Assembly: GCA_013001595.1 (NCBI GenBank) | Contig: JABDMH010000022.1 | Coordinates: 1 to 42,688 of the forward strand | Length of the DNA: 42,688 nucleotides | Origin: Saprospiraceae bacterium | GTDB taxonomy: Bacteria > Bacteroidota > Bacteroidia > Chitinophagales > Saprospiraceae | Direction of reading: 5' to 3' | Shown: positions 33,610 through 42,688 of the stretch, in pieces | Layout of the letters: every line of letters begins with the position of its first letter | Numbering within the stretch: the first letter of the stretch is position 1 | Made by a program: the position numbers and the translations under genes | Notes under the pieces: model-generated | What the model saw: the letters and a program-made list of their open reading frames with translations, nothing else | Databases searched by the model: none | What the model was told of the DNA's origin: nothing

Positions 33610-34922
33610 TTTTCCGGTGTGATTCTCCTTAGTTCATCTTTGATCTCATCATCAACCGATAAGGTGTCGATGAAGTTTTGCATGTGCAGTTTGTCCAAAG
33701 TATGTTTTCCTCTAGTAAAACTTTTCAAGAGTTCATATGGAGCCTCCACACCCTCTCGGCGAAGAATGCTTTGGTAGGCCTCAGCAACCACAGCCCAATT
33801 TGCTTCTAAATCCTGAGCTATCTTAGGCTGGTTCACCTCAAGCTTTCCCAAACCTTTATCTAAAGACTTTAGTGCAATCATTGTGTGGGCGAGCGGCACC
33901 CCTATATTTCTCAAGACGGTACTATCTGTCAGATCACGTTGCAAACGAGAAACCGGAAGTTTGAGAGAAAGGTGTGATAGCAGGGCATTTGATATACCTA
34001 AATTTCCCTCGGCATTTTCAAAATCTATGGGATTAACCTTATGAGGCATTGTAGAGGATCCCACTTCTCCACTCTTTACCTTTTGCGTGAAATAATTCAT
34101 GGAGATGTAGGTCCAGATGTCGCGACAGAGATCAATCAAAATTGTATTTATTCGAATCAGATTTTGAAAGTATTCTGACATATGATCATAGTGATCGATC
34201 TGGGTAGTGTATGGCAACCTTTTCAATTTTAAGGACTCCATGAAATTATTAGAAAAATTAATCCAATCATGAGCTGGAAAAGTAACTACATGTGCATTTA
34301 GATTCCCTACAGCACCTCCGAATTTTGCATAGAAGACAATTGATTTTATTTTTTCAATTTGAGCTTGGAGACGATCGGCAAATACAAAAAATTCTTTACC
34401 CAAGGTGGTCGGAGAAGCTGGTTGGCCATGAGTGTGGGCCAGAAGTGGTATGTCAGACCATGATCTACTCCTAAGGGTCAATTTTTCTAGTAGGTCACTG
34501 AGTGAGGGGAAGAGCACTTCTTCGGATGCTTCCATAAGTGACAGAGGAATGGCCGTGTTGTTTACATCTTGCGAGGTTAGGCCGAAGTGAATCATTTCAC
34601 CGTATTGTTCTAATCCAAGTGTTTTGAATTTGCTGCGCAGAAAATACTCCACAGCTTTAACATCGTGGTTTGTAGTTGATTCAATTCGTTTAATCTCTAG
34701 TGCGTCATCAACTGTAAAATCTTCAATTATATTGGCTACCTCTTGGTGTTTGTTATCCGGAAAACCTACCAGAGGTTTCAGCTCTAAAGGAAGTAGGGCT
34801 AGAAAATACTTAACTTCCACTATGACACGATATTTTATCAGACCATACTCTGAGAAGTATTTTGATAGAACCTTTGTTCTACTGTTGTAGCGACCGTCGA
34901 TCGGCGAAATAGCTTCGAGCAT
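33579..34922 (-). CDS. purB: Adenylosuccinate lyase
   Basis: A 447-residue enzyme starting MLEAISPIDGRYNSRT, the usual start for the E. coli-type PurB. Catalytic blocks include TTNHDVKAVEYFLRSK (His of region 1), LTSQDVNNTAI, LLAHTHGQPASPTTLGKE and the family signature GEVGSSTMPHKVNPIDFENA. It acts twice in purine synthesis, releasing fumarate from SAICAR and from adenylosuccinate. It lies 32 bases downstream of the M1 aminopeptidase on the same strand, so the two may be co-transcribed. It overlaps the anti-sigma gene tail by 31 bases. Confidence 0.95.
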   Translation of the reverse strand: MLEAISPIDGRYNSRTKVLSKYFSEYGLIKYRVIVEVKYFLALLPLELKPLVGFPDNKHQEVANIIEDFTVDDALEIKRIESTTNHDVKAVEYFLRSKFKTLGLEQYGEMIHFGLTSQDVNNTAIPLSLMEASEEVLFPSLSDLLEKLTLRSRSWSDIPLLAHTHGQPASPTTLGKEFFVFADRLQAQIEKIKSIVFYAKFGGAVGNLNAHVVTFPAHDWINFSNNFMESLKLKRLPYTTQIDHYDHMSEYFQNLIRINTILIDLCRDIWTYISMNYFTQKVKSGEVGSSTMPHKVNPIDFENAEGNLGISNALLSHLSLKLPVSRLQRDLTDSTVLRNIGVPLAHTMIALKSLDKGLGKLEVNQPKIAQDLEANWAVVAEAYQSILRREGVEAPYELLKSFTRGKHTLDKLHMQNFIDTLSVDDEIKDELRRITPENYTGITDFPR

Positions 34923-34954
34923 ATTATTTCTAAATTAAATCTGGTGTTTATTAA

Positions 34955-36844
34955 TTACCCGGGTTGTTTATGATCAGCAATTAGGGCTGCAATTGAATTA
35001 TCTGAGACAGAGTGGTAATTATTTCGAGCTTTATTAAAGATACTTTCTGCAAGCTCTAGCTGGTTGGTTTCAAGCAATGCCTTGTAGAGTGGTGTCAAGA
35101 ATTTTCTTCGTCCCACATTTGTCAAGAAAGTATCGAGGATGGATCTATTATGAGATGGCATGTACTGACTTCTAATGGATAACTCCAGCCAGACTGCTAG
35201 AATTTCTGAATTGCCCGAATTGGATAGCTCGAAGACATCATCTAGTTTTTCGTAGAAGCTGATATGTAGGTCAGAAGGAATGTGGCGAATAAAATGTAGC
35301 CATTCATGTGTTGACCAATTTCTAGTGTTGGACTTATCTAATCTTCCTATTCTGGTAAACTCTTTTATTCTTTGATTTACCTGTCTAAAACGACGGGACT
35401 GAATTTGAGCGTGATCGATGGGGATGCCGGGATTGTAAAGCCAGCCGTCTAGGTTTAAGTCAATTTTATGCTCATGAATCAAGTGTTTGTAGATATAGGC
35501 TGCCCATTGCTCCGTAGAAATGCTGCGAAATTGATAATCTTTGAAATACTGCTTTAGGTAATCATCGAATATTTGTCTACCGACCTTTTCTTCAAGGGTG
35601 CGTAGTAAGAGATATCCTTTTTCATAAGCTATGTCGGTCATACCATCATCAGGATCTCTTCCATCAAGGGACAACTTAAGGTGTGTATCTGAACTTTGGT
35701 CACCCAAGTCAACAATGGTGCGTTCCAGATCTTGGTAACCAAGCAAGGCCAGCATATTACTGTAATCAACTCCATATAGTGTCTCCATAATACGCCGCTC
35801 TAGATAGACCGTATGGCCCTCATTTAGCCAGAAGTCATCCCATGTGGCATTGGTGACCAAGTTTCCCGACCAGGAATGTGCGAGTTCATGAGCAACCAAA
35901 GCGGTAAGAGAGCGATCACCTGCAATAATGGTTGGAGTGGCGAAAGTAAGTCTAGGATTCTCCATACCACCGAAAGGGAAACTAGGCGGCAGGACAATTA
36001 AATCAAATCTTTCCCACTGATAAGGTCCATAGAGAGACTCCGTTGCTTTGACCATTTTCTCTAAATCGGCCATCTCATATGCCGATGCCCCCAGCATGCC
36101 TGGTTCCGCATAGACTCCAGTGCGATCCGAAATGGCTTGAAAGGATAAGTCTCCAACCGCTAAAGCCATGAGATAGGCCGGAATCGGTTGGTTCATTTTA
36201 AAAGTGTATTGTCCATCGGGGGTCATCTCTTGAGGATTACTGGCACTCATGACTGCTATCAGACCCGGTGGCACTGATATGGTTGCCTCATAGGTATAAC
36301 GGATACCCGGACTGTCTTGACATGGGATCCAGGTCCTAGTAAGAATAGCCTGTCCTTGGGTAAATAGAAATGGATGCTCCTTATCATGGGTCTGACCTGG
36401 ATTAAGCCATTGTAGCGCAAGGGACTCGGGAGTTGTCTTATAATATATACGTACCGTGTGCGCATCAAGAGGAAGATCTATCGTCAAAGGTGCACCCAGA
36501 AAATCTCGGGTCTGTCCGACTGAAAAAGTAGCAGACTGTTGTTGCCTTGGACCAATGGCCCATACGCTATCTATCAGTAAATGATGAATGTCAAGAATGA
36601 TTTGTGTTGCCGCACTGTCTCTCGATATCTGATACTCCGCGAAACCAGAAAGTTGAAGCTGGTCAAAGTCTACGGAAAGTTGGAGTGTCAAATGATCAAT
36701 GCGGGCTTCTTGTGGGTGAGCATACGTATGAACATCCATAGCATCTGCTATATCGTTGGGATCTGGAACATCTTCAGGAGTGGAGCATGCATTCATGAAG
36801 TAAAATAGACTAAGGGCCATGCCCCATGGAAGAATGAGTTTCAT
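34955..36844 (-). CDS. M1 family aminopeptidase lipoprotein (leukotriene A4 hydrolase-like)
   Basis: A 629-residue zinc metallopeptidase. The chosen ATG at 36844 gives a lipoprotein signal (MKLILPWGMALSLFYFMNAC, Cys20); an upstream ATG at 36907 would place 21 polar residues before it and lies before the promoter. The exopeptidase motif GGMEN is at 292-296. The zinc site is HELAH at 319-323, with third ligand E342 in NEGHT. The C-terminal helical region (from about 480) resembles leukotriene A4 hydrolase. It removes N-terminal residues from peptides outside the cytoplasm. purB follows after 32 bases. Confidence 0.92.
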   Translation of the reverse strand: MKLILPWGMALSLFYFMNACSTPEDVPDPNDIADAMDVHTYAHPQEARIDHLTLQLSVDFDQLQLSGFAEYQISRDSAATQIILDIHHLLIDSVWAIGPRQQQSATFSVGQTRDFLGAPLTIDLPLDAHTVRIYYKTTPESLALQWLNPGQTHDKEHPFLFTQGQAILTRTWIPCQDSPGIRYTYEATISVPPGLIAVMSASNPQEMTPDGQYTFKMNQPIPAYLMALAVGDLSFQAISDRTGVYAEPGMLGASAYEMADLEKMVKATESLYGPYQWERFDLIVLPPSFPFGGMENPRLTFATPTIIAGDRSLTALVAHELAHSWSGNLVTNATWDDFWLNEGHTVYLERRIMETLYGVDYSNMLALLGYQDLERTIVDLGDQSSDTHLKLSLDGRDPDDGMTDIAYEKGYLLLRTLEEKVGRQIFDDYLKQYFKDYQFRSISTEQWAAYIYKHLIHEHKIDLNLDGWLYNPGIPIDHAQIQSRRFRQVNQRIKEFTRIGRLDKSNTRNWSTHEWLHFIRHIPSDLHISFYEKLDDVFELSNSGNSEILAVWLELSIRSQYMPSHNRSILDTFLTNVGRRKFLTPLYKALLETNQLELAESIFNKARNNYHSVSDNSIAALIADHKQPG

Positions 36845-36861
36845 CTTTCTGATATATCCTG

Positions 36862-36869
36862 CAAAGGTA
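36862..36869 (-). promoter_or_regulatory. Minus-7 element of the M1 aminopeptidase gene
   Basis: On the minus strand TACCTTTG is an exact TAnnTTTG match, 17 bases before the ATG at 36844. No clear TTG was seen at the minus-33 position. It supports the shorter start for this gene. Confidence 0.5.
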
Positions 36870-36960
36870 AAATAATCACCACATCTGCTTAGGTCAGATG
36901 GAGGCAATACTCTACACCTAGAGGCCCGCTCACCTAGTGATGAGCTGAATCCTGAGGACC

Positions 36961-37007
36961 CATGAAACCAACTGTTGGTGGTAAAATCCCACTAAATCCT
37001 TTGATAT
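36961..37007 (+). repeat. Possible dispersed intergenic motif, copy 2
   Basis: CATGA, CCAACTGTTGGT (36968-36979) and AATCCTTTGATAT (36995-37007) follow each other, as at 2919-2957. The spacing differs by 11 bases between the last two blocks. It lies about 320 bases before the large secreted-protein gene. Confidence 0.25.
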
Positions 37008-37099
37008 CTCGAGAAACGCCATCTATAAATCACAGAAAATCTGTCGGAAATACATGGTAGTAATCCATAACATGTAAGGGCCTTTTAATGAATCACATT

Positions 37100-37123
37100 A
37101 TTATATATATGAATATATATAAT
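37100..37123. promoter_or_regulatory. AT-only palindrome in the leader region of the large secreted-protein gene
   Basis: Arms ATTATATATAT (37100-37110) and its reverse complement (37113-37123) flank GA. The whole gap 36870-37322 is very AT-rich and holds no gene. A second weaker inverted repeat (ACTGAG/CTCAGT, 37241-37262) encloses an A9 run. These may be binding sites or melt-prone DNA near the promoter. Confidence 0.4.
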
Positions 37124-37290
37124 ATTAATTATCAATATGTTACTGCCGTGAACCTCTGTTGCTGACCAGGCACATTTTTTATAAAGTTATGCATAAATAA
37201 TTGATCATATATAAGATATAACTATGCCTAACTAATTCATACTGAGAAAAAAAAACCTCAGTGCGTTATTATATATGTGTTATTTATATA

Positions 37291-37298
37291 TATATTTG
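37291..37298 (+). promoter_or_regulatory. Minus-7 element of the large secreted-protein gene
   Basis: TATATTTG matches TAnnTTTG exactly and lies 24 bases before the ATG at 37323. No TTG at the right distance was found. The surrounding AT-rich DNA raises the chance of a false match, but the position fits and rules out the ATG at 37275 as start. Confidence 0.45.
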
Positions 37299-37322
37299 TC
37301 CTGGTTACCAAAATTTGACACC

Positions 37323-40300
37323 ATGAAAAATACTTTACGATTTGTTTTTATGTCATGTCTATTGTGCATCGGAGCACTGGTTTATGCCCAGGATAATGGT
37401 CCGGTATGTATAGCAGGCTTGAATATCCCAATTGGGGGAGATGACTCGGCAACGATTGCCGTAGCTAATTTTGTTACTAATATAACGGACGCAGGAGTTA
37501 CACCTTTACAGGTGAAGCTCTTGAATGCCTATGGCGGTGTTATCGCTGTAGAAGAAAATGCAGATGAAAACACAGAATTTAGAATCCTGGCTTGTCCTTA
37601 TGTTTCTAGAGAACTGATGTTGCAGGTGCAAAATGCTCACGGTGCATGTATGAGCATGATGACCTTCAAGCAAAGTAATGGACCTATTATTGAAGGTAGG
37701 GCTGACACAGTTTATTGTGGCGATCCTCTAGTAGTGGGTGGACACATTGATGGTGTGGCGCCAACTGCAGAAGTGCCATGCGGTGATGACAAACCGGCTA
37801 CTTTTGTTGCCGACTGGATTGAAGTCTTTCCCTGTGTTCTCGGTAGGGATACAGCCAAGATCATCATTCGCGAGTACGAAGCTTTTGACAAGTTTGGCAA
37901 TAGGGGCGTTGGCAAAGACACCATCTATGTGTTTAACTTGCCAGAAATCACGAGAAATAATACATTCTGCGCCGAGAAGGATACCACATATTGTGGCTCC
38001 GGCTTGGATTATTTTGGTCCTTTTATGTTGGTGCCTGAGTCAATTGGAGCAACAACTTGTGAGCCGATCTATTTTATTAACCCGGATGGAACCAAGCGGG
38101 AGTTTGATCCCAAGTGTGGTATTTCTACTGTTTTAACTGTTGAGCCATTTGACGGCAAATGTTCAAGCACTTTAAAATACACACTCGAGATCAAGCAAAG
38201 TTGCTATGGTCCTGATCCAGATGTCTGTGATGACCAGGATGTGCCTGAAAACGGATTGGAAGTAGTTGCTCCAGGATATCTACGTTGTGTGTTCTGGCTC
38301 ATTGATCTAGATACACTTGGACCAACCGTAGAATGTGACACCAGTCACTTCACCAATTTTGATGGCGACACCATTTTGATTCCTACAGGTTCACATGATT
38401 GTGCTGCGCACTTTACTTTGCCTCCAGCCAATGCTTTTGATGATTGTACAGATGTAGTCTCTGTGAAAGCCATGATCGAAGGTTATGGCAGCTTTGCATT
38501 TGAGTACAACGGTTCACAATGGGTATCTAACAATCTGATCAAGCTTCCATTGGCGGAAGAACCCATACAAATCATTTATGAAGCATTCGACGCCTGCCAT
38601 AATCCAGGTTACGATACATGCTACATAAAGGTGAAAGATTTAACGAATCCAGTCGCTGTCTGTGACAAAGGCATTAATGTCTCGCTGACCGGTAAGAAGG
38701 TCTGGGTCGATGCTGAGACTTTTGATGAGGGAAGCTGGGACAATTGTGGGGTACATCTGATACTCGCAAGACGTGGAGATTGGAGAGAAGCATGTGTTGA
38801 TCTTTGTGATAGCTTGGTCGTACATAGTGTATCCCTTTATGGAGAAACAATATGGCAACCAGTGTTGAATGAAAATAAATTAGAAGAGGAAGCTGAGGCA
38901 CATTATGCTAAGGCGATAGATTGGTTGGCTAATGACGGCACGGCTTGTGGTAAGTTGATAGCTAGAGCTTGGAATTACGATCTAATCAAATACGCTACGG
39001 TTGATTGCAAGAATGAGATGGATGGGAATGCATTTGATGATGCTTACCTAGGTGCTCATGATAGTGATCTTGCTGCCGATATCAAACAAATTGGTGGTGG
39101 ATGGGCCGAAGATGTGCTCTTCAGCTGCGATGATGCCTGCGGGCCTGTATCTGTAGAGATTCTGGTCATGGACTACTGGTGCAATTGGAGCAAATGCTGG
39201 ACAGATGTTTGGGTTGAGGATAAAACACCAATAACCATAGCCAAGGACGTAGTGCCAGTAGTAGACATCACTTGCAAAACCTTTAGAGCGCTAGATTATC
39301 AGTTAGGAGGAATCGATGCAAGTATTGGCGATTTAGTTTCTGCAGCTGGAGCTGGAGATGTTGACGCCTTTGCAGCTTTGGATGAAATCTTTGGCGGATA
39401 TGCTAAGGCATGGATTGATCCATACGGAAATTATGTGGACTTGGGAGGAAATGTCTTGGATTGTGACATCACGCTTATAGATAGTACGTGTCATTGCGAA
39501 AATGTTTTAGTACCAGTCCGTGTGTATGATGATCATACAGGTGCTTATACATATGTGGACAAGTGGACAAGGGATTGCAGTTACGATGCTGAAGAGGAAG
39601 ATTTGAATCATGGGGTGATCTCCATTAATTGTCCAAAGAATGTACAATGTGATCAAGAAATCTGGTATGATTTTGACGAATGTGGACAAGGAAGTATCTA
39701 TCGTAAATTTAAGATCTATCAAGGCTGTCCCGTAACCGTGGGTACTTCTGCAGGTCACATTCCTGATACCATTACTCGTATTCAACAGATTTGGGTAGGC
39801 AACGAATGTGAACTCGATTCTGGCATGTTTACTTTTCCACTAGACACGACTATTGATTTGTGCGGACTGGAATATGGAGATGATGGAAATGTTGTTGGTG
39901 ATGCACATCCTGACAATGTAGGACTTCCTACCTATGATTTCGATGATGATTGTAGATTAGTGGGTATCGGTCACTACGACAAAGTATTCCGAGTAGTCGG
40001 AGGAGACGAAGCTTGCTTCAAGATCGTTCGAACCTGGTGTTTTGCCGACTGGTGTGAAAGTGGTAAGCCCGTGGGTGATAACTGGGTGAATGGAAATGGT
40101 GGAGGAAAGGTATTCGAATATCAGCAGAAGATTATAGTGCGTGATACTGTTGGACCAATGTGTACGATCACAGGACCAATTGGTGATGGCGAAACCATCC
40201 AAGCAGGTGGATGTGTCTATGACTTAAGTGCAACTATTGATGTGGAAGATGCCTGTGGTATCATCAGCTACTCTGCAAGGCTTGAAGACATCACTAAAGA

Positions 40301-42029
40301 TCCGGTAGTAGTTGCTAATTGGAACAGTAGTACCAATCCTTTGGTAGGTGGTCAAGCCACTCTGGAAGTCGAAGATTTGGTTGCTGGTGATTACAAACTT
40401 ACAGCGGTCACAACAGACGATTGTCAAAATGAGAGTCTATGCGTATATAGTTTCACTGTGGAAACTGGCAAGAAACCTTCACCGGTGTGTATTTCTAGTA
40501 TCACAGTGGAATTAACTCCCTGGGATACGGATAATGATGGAGTTATAGATACAGCTGCCGCAACAGTTTGGGCAAAAGAATTCAATTCAAGTAGCTCTGC
40601 ACCGTGTGGCAGTGATGACGACGATCTTGAGTTCTATATAGAATTTAAAAATGATGCTGATTCTTCTACGCTAGATTTGGGTCAAGACTTAGATAGTTTG
40701 GCGTTGGGTTGTGAGCATTTCGGACCTCAGGTGGTACGTATGTGGGTATTGAGCCCTACGGGAAGTGCTGACTATTGCGATGTTATGCTGATTGTACAGA
40801 ATAACATGGGCGGCTGCGGCGATGTAAGTGCCAACCAGGGAAGCGTTACTGGTTCGATTGCTACGGAGCTTAATCAAAGTGTAGAGCAAGTACAGGTGAA
40901 GGCAAGTCTGTCTAACGGCACAAGCCTTGACTTCTTGACCACAAGTAGTGGAGCATATGGATTTGCGAGCACGCTAGGGGTAGATGTCAAAGTTGAACCA
41001 ATCAAAGACATCGAGCATGATAATGGCATCAGTACCGCGGATATGATTCAGATTCAGAAGCACATCCTAGGGAGAGAGCAGCTTGATAATGAGTACCGTC
41101 TAATGGCAGCAGATGTCAATAACGATGATCGCATCTCAGCACTTGATCTCCTAGATATCAGAAGATTGATTCTGGGTAAAACCGATCGCTTCCCGAATTC
41201 AGATTCATGGTCATTCGTAAATGATGTTGATGGTAGATCGACTTATACCATTAAAGGTATAAATGGCGCTATGGCTGTCGATTTCATTGGTGTGAAGAAG
41301 GGAGATGTCAATATCAGTAACGACCCAAGTCGAGGTGCACGCTCAGCTAAGAGCCTGGTACTACAAACTAGTGATCAGGAGCTATCAGTAGGAGAGCAGT
41401 ATAAAGTGGATATCACTGCAGGCAACTTCAGAGATATTGAAGGATATCAGTTCACCTTAAACTTTGATGCTCAAGCTGTGAAGTTGGTAGATGTTGAGAT
41501 TGCTGATGGTCTAAACTTGGAAGAAGAGAACTTCTCTTTCGAGGCCGTTGAGCAAGGAATGATCGCAACTAGCTGGCACAGTGCTGAAGCAATCGAGTTG
41601 AATAGCGATGATGTACTGTTTAGCCTTGTATTTGATGCGAAGGTTGAAGGTCAACTAAGTGAAGTATTGACGGTAAACAGTAAGATCACCGATGCCGAAG
41701 CTTATAATAGTACAAATGAACTATTGGGCGTAGCGCTTGAATTTACAAACGCAGAATCAGTTGATGCGGCATTCACACTGTATCAGAACCGTCCAAATCC
41801 TTTCAAAGAGAACACAGTGATTGGATTTAGATTGCCTGAGGCCACAGCAACTGCACTTACCGTGTACGATGTAACAGGAAAAGTACTCAAAGTAATCAAT
41901 GGAGATTTCCAGAAAGGTTACAATGAGGTTAGCCTGAAGAAAAACGATCTAAACGCTACCGGGGTACTCTACTATCAGTTGGATAGTGATACATATACCG
42001 CAACGCGTAAAATGGTAATCATAGAATAG
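37323..42029 (+). CDS. Large T9SS-secreted protein with dockerin-like and cohesin-like domains
   Basis: A 1568-residue extracellular protein. It starts with a signal peptide (FVFMSCLLCIGALVYAQ). A long cysteine-rich region (about 25-1225) has HYR-like beta-sandwich repeats with recurring C-D-D and D-N-C-G type motifs, such as NAFDDCTDVVSVKAMIEGYG and VEDACGIISYSARLED. At about 1230-1290 are two dockerin type I half-repeats (HDNGISTADMIQIQKHILG and DVNNDDRISALDLLDIRR). At about 1340-1480 is a cohesin-like beta domain (GEQYKVDITAGNFRDIEGYQ onward). The last 85 residues (from FTLYQNRPNPF) are a T9SS type A sorting domain. It is probably a surface or matrix scaffold. The upstream in-frame ATG at 37275 precedes the promoter. 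Two strong hairpins end the transcript, and a gene with a similar mature N-terminus follows. Confidence 0.9.
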   Translation: MKNTLRFVFMSCLLCIGALVYAQDNGPVCIAGLNIPIGGDDSATIAVANFVTNITDAGVTPLQVKLLNAYGGVIAVEENADENTEFRILACPYVSRELMLQVQNAHGACMSMMTFKQSNGPIIEGRADTVYCGDPLVVGGHIDGVAPTAEVPCGDDKPATFVADWIEVFPCVLGRDTAKIIIREYEAFDKFGNRGVGKDTIYVFNLPEITRNNTFCAEKDTTYCGSGLDYFGPFMLVPESIGATTCEPIYFINPDGTKREFDPKCGISTVLTVEPFDGKCSSTLKYTLEIKQSCYGPDPDVCDDQDVPENGLEVVAPGYLRCVFWLIDLDTLGPTVECDTSHFTNFDGDTILIPTGSHDCAAHFTLPPANAFDDCTDVVSVKAMIEGYGSFAFEYNGSQWVSNNLIKLPLAEEPIQIIYEAFDACHNPGYDTCYIKVKDLTNPVAVCDKGINVSLTGKKVWVDAETFDEGSWDNCGVHLILARRGDWREACVDLCDSLVVHSVSLYGETIWQPVLNENKLEEEAEAHYAKAIDWLANDGTACGKLIARAWNYDLIKYATVDCKNEMDGNAFDDAYLGAHDSDLAADIKQIGGGWAEDVLFSCDDACGPVSVEILVMDYWCNWSKCWTDVWVEDKTPITIAKDVVPVVDITCKTFRALDYQLGGIDASIGDLVSAAGAGDVDAFAALDEIFGGYAKAWIDPYGNYVDLGGNVLDCDITLIDSTCHCENVLVPVRVYDDHTGAYTYVDKWTRDCSYDAEEEDLNHGVISINCPKNVQCDQEIWYDFDECGQGSIYRKFKIYQGCPVTVGTSAGHIPDTITRIQQIWVGNECELDSGMFTFPLDTTIDLCGLEYGDDGNVVGDAHPDNVGLPTYDFDDDCRLVGIGHYDKVFRVVGGDEACFKIVRTWCFADWCESGKPVGDNWVNGNGGGKVFEYQQKIIVRDTVGPMCTITGPIGDGETIQAGGCVYDLSATIDVEDACGIISYSARLEDITKDPVVVANWNSSTNPLVGGQATLEVEDLVAGDYKLTAVTTDDCQNESLCVYSFTVETGKKPSPVCISSITVELTPWDTDNDGVIDTAAATVWAKEFNSSSSAPCGSDDDDLEFYIEFKNDADSSTLDLGQDLDSLALGCEHFGPQVVRMWVLSPTGSADYCDVMLIVQNNMGGCGDVSANQGSVTGSIATELNQSVEQVQVKASLSNGTSLDFLTTSSGAYGFASTLGVDVKVEPIKDIEHDNGISTADMIQIQKHILGREQLDNEYRLMAADVNNDDRISALDLLDIRRLILGKTDRFPNSDSWSFVNDVDGRSTYTIKGINGAMAVDFIGVKKGDVNISNDPSRGARSAKSLVLQTSDQELSVGEQYKVDITAGNFRDIEGYQFTLNFDAQAVKLVDVEIADGLNLEEENFSFEAVEQGMIATSWHSAEAIELNSDDVLFSLVFDAKVEGQLSEVLTVNSKITDAEAYNSTNELLGVALEFTNAESVDAAFTLYQNRPNPFKENTVIGFRLPEATATALTVYDVTGKVLKVINGDFQKGYNEVSLKKNDLNATGVLYYQLDSDTYTATRKMVIIE

Positions 42030-42047
42030 ATCGTGAGATAATTGAGC

Positions 42048-42083
42048 AGGAAAAAGGGGAGCAGTTTTGCTCCCCGCTTTCCT
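42048..42083 (+). terminator. Hairpin terminator 1 after the large secreted-protein gene
   Basis: GGGGAGCA (42056-42063) pairs with TGCTCCCC (42068-42075) over a four-base loop. After a two-base internal loop, AGGAAA (42048-42053) pairs with TTTCCT (42078-42083). It begins 18 bases after the stop codon. The U-tract is weak. Confidence 0.75.
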
Positions 42084-42136
42084 TAACAATTCAAATAGTA
42101 TATCCTTGAGTTAGTTACTATACATGAGTTCTAGTA

Positions 42137-42164
42137 AAAAGCCGTCCTAAAGAGGACGGCTTTT
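42137..42164 (+). terminator. Strong rho-independent terminator 2
   Basis: A perfect 12-bp stem: AAAAGCCGTCCT (42137-42148) with AGGACGGCTTTT (42153-42164) around a four-base loop. The A-rich and T-rich flanks make it work in either direction. It isolates the large gene from the following one. Confidence 0.9.
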
Positions 42165-42443
42165 CTTGTTTATGCCTGCAAATATTCAATCCTTCTTGAA
42201 TTTTCTTGTCACTCCCTACTACAATTAATCAATCTGATTACCGCATTTTGGGCTGAAGGTGATAATTTAATAGGGTTTAAGCAGGCCTTTTATATGTATA
42301 TAGCGTCATCCTGTACCAATTTGATTCTTGCCTTCATAATCGATAATCAGCTCTTCTTTCTTACATTAACATATGGCTTAAATAAATAATTGGTATCATT
42401 TTTGAATGTGTTGTTAGTTGATATTTAATCTGAAACTAACACC

Positions 42444-42688
42444 ATGGAAAAATTCGACCTTTCTTCCGATCGAGGTACGTATTATCTTGAACTACTATAT
42501 CAGAGTAGAAACCGATTGAAATGTTTTCTTCTATTTGCAAGTCTATTTGTAACGACATTTTTACAAGCCCAGATAGGACCCAACTGTACACACATTAATG
42601 CCTCGATAGGTGTTAATGACAGCGCCAGTATACTGGTAAGTGAGCTGGTGACCAATATAGCCTCGATAGCTGCGCAAGGAGATAGCGT
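42444..42688 (+). CDS. Start of a second secreted protein resembling the large upstream one, cut by the window edge
   Basis: The ATG at 42444 opens a frame to the window end (81 residues). The N-region is long (MEKFDLSSDRGTYYLELLY), followed by a signal hydrophobic core (CFLLFASLFVTTFLQAQ). The mature start IGPNCTHINASIGVNDSASI and LVSELVTNIASIAAQ matches the start of the large upstream protein (NGPVCIAGLNIPIGGDDSAT and VANFVTNITDAG), so the two look like tandem paralogues. Both genes have ACACCATG at the start. The rest of the domain content is outside the window. T9SS secretion is probable by analogy. Confidence 0.75.
   Translation, partial: MEKFDLSSDRGTYYLELLYQSRNRLKCFLLFASLFVTTFLQAQIGPNCTHINASIGVNDSASILVSELVTNIASIAAQGDS

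Noticed and set aside
37241-37262. ACTGAG/CTCAGT hairpin around an A9 run as a terminator or attenuator
   Set aside because: Six-bp stem with a ten-base loop and no following T-tract in the direction of the gene; too weak.
1-42688. CRISPR array, tRNA, rRNA, IS element or prophage genes
   Set aside because: No repeat-spacer pattern, no tRNA-like cloverleaf or T-loop motif, no transposase, integrase or phage structural gene was seen by eye.

Overview
The window looks like chromosomal DNA of a heterotrophic Bacteroidota, most likely from the Saprospiria/Lewinella-type lineage. The evidence is type IX secretion (T9SS) C-terminal sorting domains, Bacteroidota-type promoter elements (TAnnTTTG) directly in front of genes, little use of Shine-Dalgarno sites, and many secreted or lipoprotein hydrolases. 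The taxon is inferred from gene content only. No rRNA, tRNA, CRISPR, prophage or insertion sequence was seen.

Region 1-4.9 kb: a truncated PVC-type membrane-bound dehydrogenase lipoprotein (-), a YdeI/DUF1905 protein (+), a Tat-signal polysaccharide pyruvyl transferase-like protein (-), a T9SS beta-helix protein split by a one-base frameshift (+), and a decayed coding remnant (-). Region 4.9-9.8 kb (-): a class III nucleotide cyclase with TM2, TPR-like and SHOCT-like parts. It is followed by a compact operon-like set read in the order sulfatase lipoprotein, LpxL-type acyltransferase, fatty acid desaturase. Region 10.4-17.1 kb: a sulfatase island with two overlapping sulfatase genes (+), a Tat-signal Gfo/Idh/MocA oxidoreductase (-) and another sulfatase (+). 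A fifth sulfatase, with an unusual CSSSR active-site motif, lies at 24.5-25.9 kb. Together they suggest breakdown of sulfated polysaccharides, but no sulfatase-maturing enzyme, SusC/SusD pair or glycoside hydrolase is present, so the substrate is unknown.

Region 17.1-36.9 kb is mostly housekeeping and regulation: RhlE-type helicase, CorA transporter, a P-loop kinase-like protein, a stand-alone TonB plug lipoprotein, two tandem paralogues of unknown family, an MFS transporter, an AhpD-fold protein without its CxxC, cardiolipin synthase, glucokinase, a NarL-type response regulator, PurM, an ECF sigma factor with a probable anti-sigma partner, PurB and an M1 aminopeptidase lipoprotein.

Region 37-42.7 kb holds a 1568-residue secreted protein with a cysteine-rich repeat region, a dockerin-like pair, a cohesin-like domain and a T9SS sorting domain. 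It ends in two strong hairpins and is followed by the start of a second gene with a similar mature N-terminus. The points most worth checking are the sulfatase/acyltransferase/desaturase operon, the dockerin-plus-cohesin T9SS protein and its neighbour, the CxxC-less AhpD-fold protein, the CSSSR sulfatase, and two intergenic regions that hold decayed coding sequence.
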